NCBI GenBank assembly: GCA_963665185.2
Contig: CAXXPO010000015.1
Coordinates: 1-64,000 of the forward strand
Origin: G963665185 sp963665185
GTDB taxonomy: Bacteria > Desulfobacterota > Desulfovibrionia > Desulfovibrionales > Desulfovibrionaceae
Direction: 5' to 3'
Length of the DNA: 64,000 bases
The notes below the pieces were generated by a model. That model worked only from the letters and a program-made list of their open reading frames with translations, ran no database searches and was not told the origin of the DNA. Below are positions 27,641-37,900 of the stretch, one piece after another (position 1 is the stretch's first letter; every line of letters starts with the position of its first letter). The position numbers and the translations under genes were made by a program.

Positions 27641-27928
27641 CCGGAAGAGTGCAGCCCCGGCCGAACCGACGGGAATGAGGGGGGAGAACCCGCCAGCCGT
27701 GTTCCGGGACGAATCCTGTACTTGTCCATGGTTTCCTACAGGCGTATCTACGCCCTGGTGGCCTTTGTGGTCCCGCGTCCCAAGACGAAACCATCCTGGC
27801 GGTGCCGGCTCTTCCCGTGGGCGATCCGCCCATCCGTCGCGATTCGTTGTTTCAGCCGCTTCAATGAATAGTCGTTGAAAGTCTCTTGCCGACGCTCTGT
27901 CGCACAATCCAATAAGGTTGATCCGCAA

Positions 27929-29110
27929 ATGACATTGAAAAATCGCATGTACCTGTTTCTTTTCATCCTGACGATCGCGTCGGCGCTCGGGCTTCAGGGA
28001 TGGCGCACCCTGTTCAACAATTTTGCCGTGGAAATCGGCCATACCAGCGGGCAGCAAATGGGCGTCATCCAGTCGGTGCGGGAAGTCCCAGGACTTTTAG
28101 CCCTGCTGGTCGTTTGCCTGCTGCCCTTCATAACCGAACGCAAGCTGGCCGCGCTCTTTATCGCCATTATGGGAGCGGGAATCGGGGCGACCGGTTTTTT
28201 CCCGCAATTCTACGGATTGATCTTCACCACCCTGCTCATGTCTACCGGCTTTCACTACTACCAGACGCTGAACCAGTCCCTGACCCTGCAATACTTCAAT
28301 ATACATCAGGCCCCTCTTGTGCTTGGAAAGCTCAGGGGGATGGGGGCAATCGCCAATATCGCCACCGGACTCGTCATCCTGGTGTGTTCGGAGTTCATGA
28401 CCTACAAGAGCATGTATTTCGTGCTGGGGGCAATTGTTGTCGGGCTCGGCTGCCTTGGTTTTTTCTTCAAGCCAGGCAAAAAGGAAGTCGATATTCCCAT
28501 CCAGCACAAGAAGATGATTCTCAAGCGCAGATATTGGCTGTATTACGTGCTCACCTTCCTTGCCGGGGCACGCCGCCAGATTTTTGTGGCATTCGCCGTC
28601 TTTCTTCTTATCACCAAATTCGGTTTCTCCATCCAGGAGGTGACTATCCTGTTTGTGGTGAACAACATCATCGCCACCATCGCCAATCCGCTCGTGGGCA
28701 AGGCGGTGAACCGCTTCGGAGAGCGCAACATGCTGTCCTTCGAATATCTGGTCCTTCTCGTGGTGTTCAGCTGCTATGCGTTCAGCGACAGCAAAATTCT
28801 GGTCGCGGGCATGTATATCCTGGACCACATCGTCTACAGTTTCACCATCGCCATCAATACGTTCTTCCAAAAGATCGCCGAACCCAAGGACATCGCCTCT
28901 TCCATGGCTATCGGGGGCACCATCAACCATACTGCGGCGGTAATCATTCCCTTTTTGGGCGGCCTTGCCTGGAGCATCCATCCCAGTTGGATATTCATGG
29001 GGGGAACGTTTCTGAGTGCCGTTTCCCTGCTGTTTTCGCAGTTCATTCCCCGCGAATTGGCAAAACATGATTTGCGCGTGAAAGCGGGAACAGAAACACC
29101 GGGGAAGTGA
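27929..29110 (+). CDS. Major facilitator superfamily transporter
   Basis: A polytopic inner-membrane protein (393 aa) with about 12 hydrophobic helices. Motif-A-like loops are present in the second half (VGKAVNRFGERNMLSFEYL). The first half lacks the typical RxGRR loop. Substrate unknown. ATG 27929 (MTLKNRMYLF) follows AATAAGG; the frame is open to 27875. The 288 bases between it and the upstream regulator hold no gene. It ends convergent with uvrA, separated by the hairpin at 29310-29352. Confidence 0.8.
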   Translation: MTLKNRMYLFLFILTIASALGLQGWRTLFNNFAVEIGHTSGQQMGVIQSVREVPGLLALLVVCLLPFITERKLAALFIAIMGAGIGATGFFPQFYGLIFTTLLMSTGFHYYQTLNQSLTLQYFNIHQAPLVLGKLRGMGAIANIATGLVILVCSEFMTYKSMYFVLGAIVVGLGCLGFFFKPGKKEVDIPIQHKKMILKRRYWLYYVLTFLAGARRQIFVAFAVFLLITKFGFSIQEVTILFVVNNIIATIANPLVGKAVNRFGERNMLSFEYLVLLVVFSCYAFSDSKILVAGMYILDHIVYSFTIAINTFFQKIAEPKDIASSMAIGGTINHTAAVIIPFLGGLAWSIHPSWIFMGGTFLSAVSLLFSQFIPRELAKHDLRVKAGTETPGK

Positions 29111-29309
29111 TCATCCCCCGCGATTCGCAGGGGAGGCGAAGACGTTGGGCGGTTGAACGGAAAGGGAAGGAATAAAGGCGAAGAGACGGCTGGTCATGGG
29201 AAGTCACGGCTCCCTTTGGCCTGCCTTTGAGCATCAGGTGCGACGATTTTTCCGGAAACAGTGGGGATGCCCGGTCGACGCGTCCCGACCAGAAGTTTTT
29301 GGAAAAGGG

Positions 29310-29352
29310 GGGGGAGGAAAGAACCTTTTTCGAAAAAGGTTTTTCCTCCCCC
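29310..29352. terminator. Bidirectional hairpin between the MFS gene and uvrA
   Basis: GGGGGAGGAAA...AACCTTTTT pairs with AAAAAGGTT...TTCCTCCCCC, an arm of about 20 bases with the TCGA centre at the tip. It serves two convergent transcripts. Confidence 0.7.
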
Positions 29353-29376
29353 GTATGCCTTTCCCTTTTCCCCCTG

Positions 29377-32139
29377 TTACTTCACCAAGAATCCACCCGT
29401 TACACTTGCCGGGTTTTCGGCCAGCTCCTCGGGTGTTCCCTGGGCCACGATCCGTCCGCCGAATTCGCCGCCTCCGGGGCCGAGGTCGATGACGTGGTCG
29501 GACGCGGCCACCACGTCGAGGTTGTGCTCGATGACCACCACGGTCGCGCCCTTGTCCACCAGCTTGTGCAGCACCTGGATGAGCTTGCCGACCTCGTGCA
29601 TGTGCAGGCCGGTGGTGGGTTCGTCCAGAATGTAGAGCGTGCCGGGCAGCCGCAGCTTGCCCAGCTCGCGGGAGATCTTGATGCGTTGGGCCTCGCCGCC
29701 GGAAAGGGTGGTGGCGGGCTGTCCCAGGCGGATGTACTCCAGCCCCACGTCCTGAAGCACCTGGAGGCGGCGCAGCAGGGCGGGGTGGTTTTCGAAGAAC
29801 TGCGCTGCCTGGCGCACGGTCATATCCAGAACTTCGGCAATGTTCGCACCCTTGAAGTGCACGTCCAGGGTTTCACGGTTGTAGCGTTTGCCCTTGCAGA
29901 CATCGCAGGTCACGTAGACATCGGGCAGAAAGTGCATTTCCACGCGGATCTGGCCGTCACCCTTGCAGGCTTCGCAGCGTCCGCCGCGCACGTTGAAGCT
30001 GAACCGGCCCGGCTTGTAGCCGCGCTGTTTGGCTTCCTTGGTTCCGGTGAAGATCTTGCGGATCTCGTCGAATATCTTGGTGTAGGTGGCCGGGTTGGAG
30101 CGCGGGGTGCGGCCAATGGGCGTCTGGTCTATGGAGATGATCTTCTCCACCTGCTCCAGGTTCTCGATGCCGGAAAGCTGGCCCGGATTGTCCACCTTGA
30201 CTCCCTGGGCCAGGGCGATGTGCTTGTAGAGCGTGTCCACCACCAGGGAGGACTTGCCCGAGCCGGACACGCCTGTGACGCAGGTGAGGCAGCCCAGGGG
30301 GATGGAGCAGTCCACGTCCTTGAGGTTGTTGGTGCGCACGCCCTTGAGCGTGATGTGGCCGGTGGGGGTGCGCCGTTTTTCCGGGCGTTCGATGGAGATG
30401 TCGCCGCGCAGGTATTTGGCCGTAAGGGATTCGCCCTTGTCCAGCAGGTCGCGCACCGTGCCCTGGAATACGGCCTCGCCGCCCAGCCAGCCCGATCCGG
30501 GTCCGAGTTCCAGTACATGGTCGGCGGCCAGGATGGTTTCCTCGTCGTGCTCTACAACCAGGACGGTGTTGCCCCGGCCCTGGAGCTGGCGCAAGGTCTT
30601 GATGAGCCGTTCGTTGTCGCGCGGATGCAGGCCGATGGACGGTTCGTCCAGAACATAGGTCACGCCCACCAGCCCGGAGCCGAGCTGGCCGGCAAGACGG
30701 ATGCGCTGGGCCTCGCCGCCGGAAAGGGTGGACATCTCCCGGTGCAGGTTGATGTAATCCAGCCCCACGTTGGACAGAAACGCCAGACGGTGGGTCAGCT
30801 CCTTCATGAGCGGCTCGGCAATGAGTGCGTCGCGGCCCGCAAAGCTGCGGCCTTGCAGCCAGTCCAGGGCGCGGCCGATGGGAAGGGTGGTGAAGCTGTG
30901 CATGTTCAGGTCGTCCACGCGCACGGCCAGGGCCTCGTCGCGCAGGCGCGCGCCATCGCATTTGGGGCAGGGGCGGCTCTGGCGGAAGCGGGAAAGCTCG
31001 TCGCGCCAGATGGGGCCGAACTGCATGCCCTGCTCCAACAGCGGAAGAACGCCGGGCCAGCCCGCGCCGGAATCGCCATCAAAGAGGGCGTCCCAGGCCG
31101 CGTCGGAAAAATCGGCAAGAGGCGTGTCCAAAGTGAAGCCGTGGCGTTCGCCCAGTTTGGTCAGCCCCTTTTCCTGCCGGCCCAGCAGCTTGGGATTCTT
31201 CCAGGGAAGAATTCCGCCCTTGCGGATGGACAATCCCTTGTTGGGCGCAATGAGCATGGGTTCGAAATAATCCACGCTGCCCAGGCCGGAACAGCTCGGG
31301 CAGGCCCCCTGCGGGCTGTTGAAGGAAAAAAGCTGCGGCGAAAGTTTGGGCAGGCTGATGTTGCACTCCGGGCAGGAGGAAAGGGTGCTGAAGAATTTCT
31401 CCGACCCGCTGTCCGCACCGCTTGCCAGGGCGATGCTGATCCGTTCGTCACCCCATTGCAGGGCCAGTTCCAGGGAGTCCGCCAGCCGGTTGCGCATGTC
31501 TTCCTTGACCACCAGCCGGTCCACGATCAGGTCGATATTGTGCCGCTTGTTCTTTTCCAGCTCGGGCACGTCGTCCAGCTGCATCACCTCGCCGTCGACC
31601 CGCACGCGCATGAAGCCGTTTTTTTTCAGGTTGGTCAGCAGATCCTTGTGCGTGCCCTTTTTGCGCTCCACCACCGGGGCGATCAGCAGAAACTTGGTTC
31701 CCGCCTCCATCTCCATGATGCGGTCCACGATTTCGTCCGGGGTCATGGCTGCAATGGGCTTGCCGCAGCCCGGACAGTAAAATTTGCCCAGACGGGCGTA
31801 GAAGACACGGAGAAAGTCGTAGATTTCCGTTACCGTGCCCACTGTGGAGCGCGGGTTGCGCGACCCTGCCTGCTGTTCCAGGGAAATGGCCGGAGACAGG
31901 CCTTCGATCTTGTCCACATCGGGCTTGTCCAATTGGGGAAGGAACTGCCGGGCATAGGCGGAAAGGGATTCCACGTAGCGTCGCTGCCCCTCGGCATAGA
32001 CGATGTCGAATGCCAGGGTGGATTTTCCCGAACCGGACGGACCGCAGATGACGACAAGTTTGTCCCGCGGGATATCCAAAGTGAGGTTTTTCAGGTTATG
32101 TTGCCGTGCGCCGTGTATGTGAATGTATTGTTGTGCCAT
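29377..32139 (-). CDS. uvrA: UvrABC excinuclease subunit A
   Basis: The damage-recognition ATPase of nucleotide excision repair (about 920 aa, normal length). It has two ABC modules: Walker A GPSGSGKST near residue 35 and GVSGSGKSS near 640. Signatures LSGGEAQRIRLA and LSGGEAQRIKIS precede Walker B VLDEPSIGL and ILDEPTTGL. Zinc-binding cysteines appear as YCPGCG, SCPECN/ACPSCSG and GGRCEACKGDG/CDVCKG. ATG 32139 (MAQQYIHIHGARQHNL) matches the family N-terminus; GTG 32145 is possible. It is divergent from purD. Confidence 0.97.
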   Translation of the reverse strand: MAQQYIHIHGARQHNLKNLTLDIPRDKLVVICGPSGSGKSTLAFDIVYAEGQRRYVESLSAYARQFLPQLDKPDVDKIEGLSPAISLEQQAGSRNPRSTVGTVTEIYDFLRVFYARLGKFYCPGCGKPIAAMTPDEIVDRIMEMEAGTKFLLIAPVVERKKGTHKDLLTNLKKNGFMRVRVDGEVMQLDDVPELEKNKRHNIDLIVDRLVVKEDMRNRLADSLELALQWGDERISIALASGADSGSEKFFSTLSSCPECNISLPKLSPQLFSFNSPQGACPSCSGLGSVDYFEPMLIAPNKGLSIRKGGILPWKNPKLLGRQEKGLTKLGERHGFTLDTPLADFSDAAWDALFDGDSGAGWPGVLPLLEQGMQFGPIWRDELSRFRQSRPCPKCDGARLRDEALAVRVDDLNMHSFTTLPIGRALDWLQGRSFAGRDALIAEPLMKELTHRLAFLSNVGLDYINLHREMSTLSGGEAQRIRLAGQLGSGLVGVTYVLDEPSIGLHPRDNERLIKTLRQLQGRGNTVLVVEHDEETILAADHVLELGPGSGWLGGEAVFQGTVRDLLDKGESLTAKYLRGDISIERPEKRRTPTGHITLKGVRTNNLKDVDCSIPLGCLTCVTGVSGSGKSSLVVDTLYKHIALAQGVKVDNPGQLSGIENLEQVEKIISIDQTPIGRTPRSNPATYTKIFDEIRKIFTGTKEAKQRGYKPGRFSFNVRGGRCEACKGDGQIRVEMHFLPDVYVTCDVCKGKRYNRETLDVHFKGANIAEVLDMTVRQAAQFFENHPALLRRLQVLQDVGLEYIRLGQPATTLSGGEAQRIKISRELGKLRLPGTLYILDEPTTGLHMHEVGKLIQVLHKLVDKGATVVVIEHNLDVVAASDHVIDLGPGGGEFGGRIVAQGTPEELAENPASVTGGFLVK

Positions 32140-32324
32140 GGGCACGAATGTAATCTGGAATTATTCTTTGTCCAGTGCAAAGAATGGAGAAGCCGCCGGA
32201 CCGGGATGAACCGGAAGGGGCGTGTGCCCGAATCCGTTGCCTTTGCCCCCTGGTTTCAGTAGGCTGCCTTTTTTACCAACAAGCTGCCGGGCATGCTCCC
32301 GCAGCCTGCCACGGGGAGGACGCT

Positions 32325-33605
32325 GTGAACATATTGTTGATCGGCTCGGGCGGACGTGAACACGCCCTGGCCTGGAAACTTGCCCAAAGTCCCAAGGCCG
32401 ATACCATCTATATTGCGCCGGGCAACGGCGGAACCGCCCAGTGCGGCATCAACGTGGATATCGCCGATGACGACGTGCGCGGTCTTGTGGATTTTGCCAG
32501 GTCCCACGACATCGGGCTGGTCGTTCCCGGCCCGGAGCTGCCCCTTACCCTGGGGATTGCAAACGCTTTGAAGGACGCGGGCATTCCCTGCTTCGGTCCC
32601 ACGGAGTACTGCGCCCGGCTGGAAGGCAGCAAATCGTTTTCCAAGCAGATCATGCTGGAAAATGGCGTACCCACGGCCCATTTCGCCATGTTTCGCGATG
32701 CGGACCGCGCCTTGGAATTCATCGAGGAAAAAGGCGTGCCTCTGGTCATCAAGGCCGACGGCCTGGCCGCAGGCAAGGGCGTCATCATCTGCGAAACCAA
32801 GGAACGCGCCCGCCACGCCATCGAACAGATAATGGTCCACAAGCAGTTCGGGACCAGCGGCGACAAGGTCATCATCGAAGAGCTTCTGGTGGGCGAGGAA
32901 GTATCCTTTCTGGCATTCTCGGATGGCCGCAACATCAAGTGCATGCCTTCCAGCCAGGACCACAAGGCCGTGGGCGAGGGCGACACCGGCCTGAACACCG
33001 GCGGCATGGGCGCCTACAGCCCGGCCGGTCTTTTGCCGACAGACCAGTATGAAACAATGGCCGAAGAAACCATCATTCCCATCATCCGTGCCATGGAGGC
33101 CAAGGGGCACCCCTTTGTGGGCGTGCTCTACGCCGGTCTGATGATGACGGAAAACGGTCCCAGCGTGCTGGAATACAACGTCCGTTTCGGGGATCCGGAA
33201 TGCCAGCCCCTGATGATGCGTCTGGATACCGATCTGGTCGAGATCATGCAGGCCTGCACTCAGGGCAGGCTTGATGAAATCGAGGTCAAATGGAGTGACG
33301 AAACCGCCCTGTGCGTGGTCATGGCCGCCAAGGGCTACCCCGAAGCCTACCCCAAGGGCATGCGCATCACCGGATTTGAAAAAGCCGAGGAAGTCGGCGG
33401 TGTGAAAGTCTTTCAGGCCGGAACCGTCAGGACTCCCCAGGGGATTCTCAGTTCCGGCGGCCGCATTCTGGGCGTCACCGCCCTGGGCGAATCTTTGGAG
33501 GAAGCACAGAAAAGCGCCTACGCCGCCGTGGACGCAATACACTTTGAAAACAGCTATGTTCGCCGCGACATCGGCGACAAAGGCAAAAAATGGGAGAACA
33601 CCTGA
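32325..33605 (+). CDS. purD: Phosphoribosylamine--glycine ligase
   Basis: Second step of purine synthesis: joins glycine to phosphoribosylamine using ATP (426 aa). The N-terminus VNILLIGSGGREHALAWKLA is diagnostic. The ATP-grasp domain contains VIKADGLAAGKGVIIC and EYNVRFGDPECQ. GTG 32325 has GGGGAGGA upstream. purE follows 1 base after its stop, so the pair is an operon. Confidence 0.97.
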   Translation: MNILLIGSGGREHALAWKLAQSPKADTIYIAPGNGGTAQCGINVDIADDDVRGLVDFARSHDIGLVVPGPELPLTLGIANALKDAGIPCFGPTEYCARLEGSKSFSKQIMLENGVPTAHFAMFRDADRALEFIEEKGVPLVIKADGLAAGKGVIICETKERARHAIEQIMVHKQFGTSGDKVIIEELLVGEEVSFLAFSDGRNIKCMPSSQDHKAVGEGDTGLNTGGMGAYSPAGLLPTDQYETMAEETIIPIIRAMEAKGHPFVGVLYAGLMMTENGPSVLEYNVRFGDPECQPLMMRLDTDLVEIMQACTQGRLDEIEVKWSDETALCVVMAAKGYPEAYPKGMRITGFEKAEEVGGVKVFQAGTVRTPQGILSSGGRILGVTALGESLEEAQKSAYAAVDAIHFENSYVRRDIGDKGKKWENT

Positions 33606-33606
33606 G

Positions 33607-34089
33607 ATGAACCGTGTGGCCATTTTCATCGGCAGCGCATCCGACAAGGAAAAAATGCAGCCCTGCTCCGATGTGCTCACTTCCCTGGGAATAGACCACC
33701 TCTTCACCATAACCTCGGCGCACCGCACGCCCGAACGCACAGCCAGGCTTATTGCGGATCAGGAAGCCCAAGGCTGCCAGGTCTTCATCTGTGCCGCAGG
33801 CATGGCCGCCCACCTGGCCGGTGTGGTTGCCTCCAAGACCATCAAGCCCGTCATCGGCGTACCCATCAATGCCTCGCCCCTGAACGGCCTGGACGCACTT
33901 CTGGCCACCGTGCAGATGCCTCCGGGATTCCCCGTGGGAACCGTCGCGCTCGACAAGGCCGGAGCCAAAAACGCCGCCTACATGGCCGCGCAGATCCTGG
34001 CCCTGGCCGACCCCGCATTGGCAGACAAACTCCTCGCCGTCCGCCAGGGGTTTAAGGACGATGTGGAGAAGGCCGCTACGGAGATGTGA
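33607..34089 (+). CDS. purE: N5-carboxyaminoimidazole ribonucleotide mutase
   Basis: Rearranges N5-CAIR to CAIR in purine synthesis (160 aa, class I size). It has the GSASDKEKM phosphate loop near residue 9 and SAHRTPER at about 38-45. It also has the glycine-rich AAGMAAHLAGVVA and the GVPINASPLNGLDALL segment. It is tightly linked to purD. A GGGGGC-CCCCC hairpin at 34098-34115 follows the stop. Confidence 0.95.
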   Translation: MNRVAIFIGSASDKEKMQPCSDVLTSLGIDHLFTITSAHRTPERTARLIADQEAQGCQVFICAAGMAAHLAGVVASKTIKPVIGVPINASPLNGLDALLATVQMPPGFPVGTVALDKAGAKNAAYMAAQILALADPALADKLLAVRQGFKDDVEKAATEM

Positions 34090-34097
34090 GTGAGGGC

Positions 34098-34153
34098 AGG
34101 GGGCTTTGCCCCCTTGCACCCCCCACCAGGGCCATGATGGCCCTGGACCCGCA
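34098..34153. repeat. purE terminator hairpin followed by palindromic repeat
   Basis: AGGGGGCTTTGCCCCCTT (34098-34115) is a stem-loop next to the purE stop. A second palindrome, CCAGGGCCAT/ATGGCCCTGG (34126-34145), then GACCCGCAT, is an inverse copy of the GCGGGTCC subtype. Confidence 0.6.
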
Positions 34154-34234
34154 TTACGAGAGGCCGAGAAAGGAGTGTCAATTCTTCTCGTGCAAAATCC
34201 GCATTTTTAAAAAAAAATTCTTAAACGGCCATCT

Positions 34235-34350
34235 GTGCAATGAATTTGAGGGCCATAGAGGCAAGCGTAGCTTGTTTCTATGGCCCTCAAATTCATTGCA
34301 CGAAATGTGGGGGTCCGGGGGGGCATCCCCCCCGGCCGCCGGAGGCACTG
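34235..34350 (-). repeat. Composite palindromic element (inverted copy)
   Basis: A perfect 24-bp inverted repeat (34235-34258 with 34278-34301), with an inner CAAGC/GCTTG stem in its loop, lies next to GGGGTCC, a G7/C7 palindrome and GGCCGCCGGAGGC (34308-34348). This is the same order, read on the minus strand, as 1543-1648. It lies between convergent purE and the LOG gene. Confidence 0.75.
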
Positions 34351-34359
34351 TCTTTTCTG

Positions 34360-34923
34360 CTACCCGAACTTGGGCACGGGCAGGGGCGTGGATTCGAGCA
34401 TGTCCAGCAGCGTATCCGGGTCGTTGTGGCAGAGAAGCATGTCGCGGTGGCGTTGGGCCACGAACTGCGCGTCCGCCATGTGGTCGAGAAAAGTGTTGAG
34501 GTGGTCGTAGTAGTTGTTGACGTTGAGCAGTCCGCAGGGGCGGGGCGCAAAGCCGAGCTGGCTCCAGGTGACGACTTCGAAGAGTTCGTCCAGAGTGCCG
34601 AAGCCGCCGGGCAAGGAGATGAAGGCCTCGGCCATCTCTATCATGGTCTTTTTGCGTTCGAGCATGTCGCGGACCACGACCATTTTGGTGAGGCTCTTGT
34701 GGGCGATTTCCTTGTTGAAGAGACTTTCGGGAATAATGCCGACAACGCGGCCCCCGGCTTCAAGGGCTTCGTTGGCCAGGACGGACATGAGCCCGATGTC
34801 CGAGCCTCCGTAGACAAGCTCCAGTCCGCGTTCGGCTATGGCGCGCGCCAGTCGGCGCGTGGCTTGTTCGTATATGGGGGCGTTCCCCGGGCTTGAGCCG
34901 AGAAAGACGCAGACGTTACGCAT
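34360..34923 (-). CDS. LOG-family protein (TIGR00730; nucleotide 5'-phosphate phosphoribohydrolase)
   Basis: A 187-aa Rossmann-like enzyme of the YvdD/LOG family, which cleaves nucleoside monophosphates or cytokinin ribotides to base and ribose phosphate. It has the N-terminal VCVFLGSS, GGSDIGLM, and the signature LPGGFGTLDELFEV near residues 110-122. The motif supports activity; the physiological substrate is open. It overlaps the RND pump stop by 8 bases, so it is the last gene of the tetR-MFP-RND operon. Confidence 0.88.
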   Translation of the reverse strand: MRNVCVFLGSSPGNAPIYEQATRRLARAIAERGLELVYGGSDIGLMSVLANEALEAGGRVVGIIPESLFNKEIAHKSLTKMVVVRDMLERKKTMIEMAEAFISLPGGFGTLDELFEVVTWSQLGFAPRPCGLLNVNNYYDHLNTFLDHMADAQFVAQRHRDMLLCHNDPDTLLDMLESTPLPVPKFG

Positions 34924-37900
34924 TTTCGGAATCCTTTGGTGCAGTGCTTTGGGCGGCCTTGCGATCTTTTCGTTTGGCGACCCATTCATGAAACCCCATG
35001 AGCATGTCCCATTCGATGGGTACGATGAAGAGCGTCAGAAAGGTTGCGGTACACAAACCGGTAACGAATGTCGAGGCCATGGGCCCCCAGACGATGGAGT
35101 AGGTGGGCAGGCCTATGGCCATGGGCAACAGGCCGAGGGTGGTGGTGAGGGTGGTCAGCAGGATGGGCCGCAGCCGGACGCGTATGCCTTCGCGGATGGC
35201 CTCCTTGCGGGAAAGACCTCTGGCATAGGCCCGGTTGATGAAGTCGATGAGCACCAGGGAGTCGTTGACCACCACGCCGGTGACGCCGACCGTGGCGATG
35301 AAGCTGTTGATGGTGAACAGCCCCTGGGTGACGAGTTTTCCGAAGATGACGCCGATGAGCGAGAAGACCACGGCGCTGATGATGATGGCCGGCTGAACAT
35401 AGGAGCCGAACTGCGTGGCCAGGATGAGATAGATGACCAGCAGGGCCACGATGAAGGCGTACATGAGCGAGGTGTAGGAGCGGCGTGTGGATTCGAACTG
35501 GCCTGAAAATCCGAGGTCCGCGCCGGGGAAGTCGGTTTGTATGGTGGCGTAGTGATCCCTGATCTTGTTGACGATGTATGGAACGGAAAGCTGGGCCGCG
35601 GGGTCCAGGTTGGCTGTAAGGGTGATTGCCCGGTTGTTCTGATACCGGGCCAGCATGTTCGGCTCGGTGTAGGACTCCACGCTGACCAGGTCGTGCAGGC
35701 GGACAGGACCGGAGGGGTTCTGGATCACGGGTATGGCCAGGGCGTCCTCCGGCTGGGGCAGGAGTTCCGGTGCGATGCGCAGCTTGAGGTCTATGTCGTC
35801 GTCATCGGTGCGGAATTCGCCCACATAGCGGCCATCGAGCAGACTGCCCGCAAGGCGTGCCACCTGGGCTTTGGTGAGGCCGTATTCCGAGGCCATTTCC
35901 TGGCGGACCTTGAAGCGGTAGACGCGGTTGGGGCGTCCCTGGTCGTCGCCGAAGTTGACCAGGGCGGGACCTATCTGGGGATCGTTTTGGAGAAATTCCG
36001 AGGTGGCTTTTGCCAGTCGGTAGACGTTTTCGGGGTTCGGTCCCACCACGCGGATGTTGATGTCCTTGCCTGCAGGAGGTCCGCCCGGTTCCGGGCGTAT
36101 GTTGATGGACCAGCCGTCCGTGGCCAGGGGGGCCAGGTAGCTTCGGATGTTCTCCAGGTGCAGCGTGGGATCGTTGTCCGGGTTGTCGGTAAAGATCTGC
36201 TCGGACTTCGGGGGAAGCTCCACGGCCAGGTGGGCGAGGTTGTTTGCGTATTCCGGCTGGTAGTCCTCGTCGATGACGAACCCGGTTTGACCGGTTATGG
36301 CTCGTGATTCGCCGGGACCGCGTTTTTCGATCTGCCGGGCCACTTTTTTGAGTTTTTCATTGGTTTTCTGGATGGATGAGGTCATGGGACCTTCCAGTTC
36401 CACGAAATACAGGGTGTACTCGTCGGGAAAGAATTTGATGCGAATGAGGGAAGCCTTGCCGGAGAGGGACAGGCCCATGATGATGACGGCGGCCACAAAG
36501 GCCGCGACCACCATGGAAAGACTCACGAAGCGGTGCCGCAGGGTGAAGTTCACAATGGATTGCGTACCGCGCCGGATGGTGGCCATTATCCAGCGTTCGT
36601 GTTCCACGGTGTGGGTGTGGTGCGCGGCATGGACCATCCGCTTGGCGCCGGGCAGGTCCAGGAAGTGGGCCGGCAGGATGAGGATGCTTTCGAACAGGGA
36701 CGCGGCAATGGCGTAGGTGATGGCAATGGGTATCTGGGCGAAGAATTCCCCGGTGGAACCGCTCATCATGAGCATGGGCAGAAAGGCGGCAACCGTGGTG
36801 GAGGTTGCCGCAATGACCGGTATGGCCACCTCCGAGGTGCCGTCGATGACGGCTTCCTGCAGTTGTTTTCCTTCCTGGACATGGCGGTAGATGTTCTCCA
36901 CAACCACGATGGCGTCGTCCACGATGATGCCCGAGACCAGGACAAAGGAGAACAGGGTGATTTCGTTGAGGGAGTTGTCCGTGATCCACATCAGGATCAT
37001 GGTCACCAGAAAGGCGAAGGGGATGCCCACGGTCGTCAGGATGGCGTTGCGCAGTCCCATGAAGACGAAGATGAGCAATCCCACCAGGCCGATGCCGATG
37101 AGCATGTTGGAGCCGAGTGTGTCCAGGGCGTCGTTGATGTTGATGCGCTGGTCCTGGCTGATGACGATCTCAACGCCTTCCTTTTCCAGTGAGGGGCGGA
37201 ACTTCTCGACGATTTCAAGGGCTGCCGGAACAATGTCCAGGGCGTTCCCCTGAGGGCTTTTGAGCAGACGCAGGGTGACGCTGTCCTGGCCGTTGACCGA
37301 ACTGATGACCGTGGGGTCCCGGAAGGCGAGGCGCGCATTGCGCATGACATCGCCCACGGTGATGAACGATCCGTCCAGGTCGCGGCGGACAATGGTGGAC
37401 GCTATCTGTTCCCGGTTGCGGAATCGTTCGTCCACCACCACCACGAATTCGCCGGAGTCGTTTTCATAGTTTCCCGCGGGTACGGACAGGTTGGTTTCCT
37501 GGAGCGCCGAAGCCACCTCCTCGAACGTGAGGCCGTAACGTTCCAGCTGGGCGGGGTCGAGGTCCACATGGAACTCGCGGGTGAATTCCCCCTGGAGGTC
37601 CACCTCCTTGATGCCGGGGATGCGGCGCAGGTCCACCTTCATTTCCTCGGCCATGAGGGACAGGGTGCGGTTGGAGCGGTCGCCTATCAGGTTGATGCTG
37701 ACCGCGGGCAGCCATTGACTGACGTCCACTTCCATGAAGTGGGGCGGGTCGATGCCTGCGGGCAGCTCTTTCATCACGCCCAGGACTTTCAGGCGCAGCT
37801 CGTCGAACTGCCCGGCATAATCGGTGTCGTCCAGAAATTTGACCCGGACCTGGGAGCGTTGGCGATAGGATTTTGATTGGATGTATTCAACGTTTTGCAG

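Noticed and set aside
29227..32262. Long plus-strand open frame opposite uvrA
   Set aside because: It is a shadow of uvrA codon usage. uvrA is unambiguous on the minus strand.
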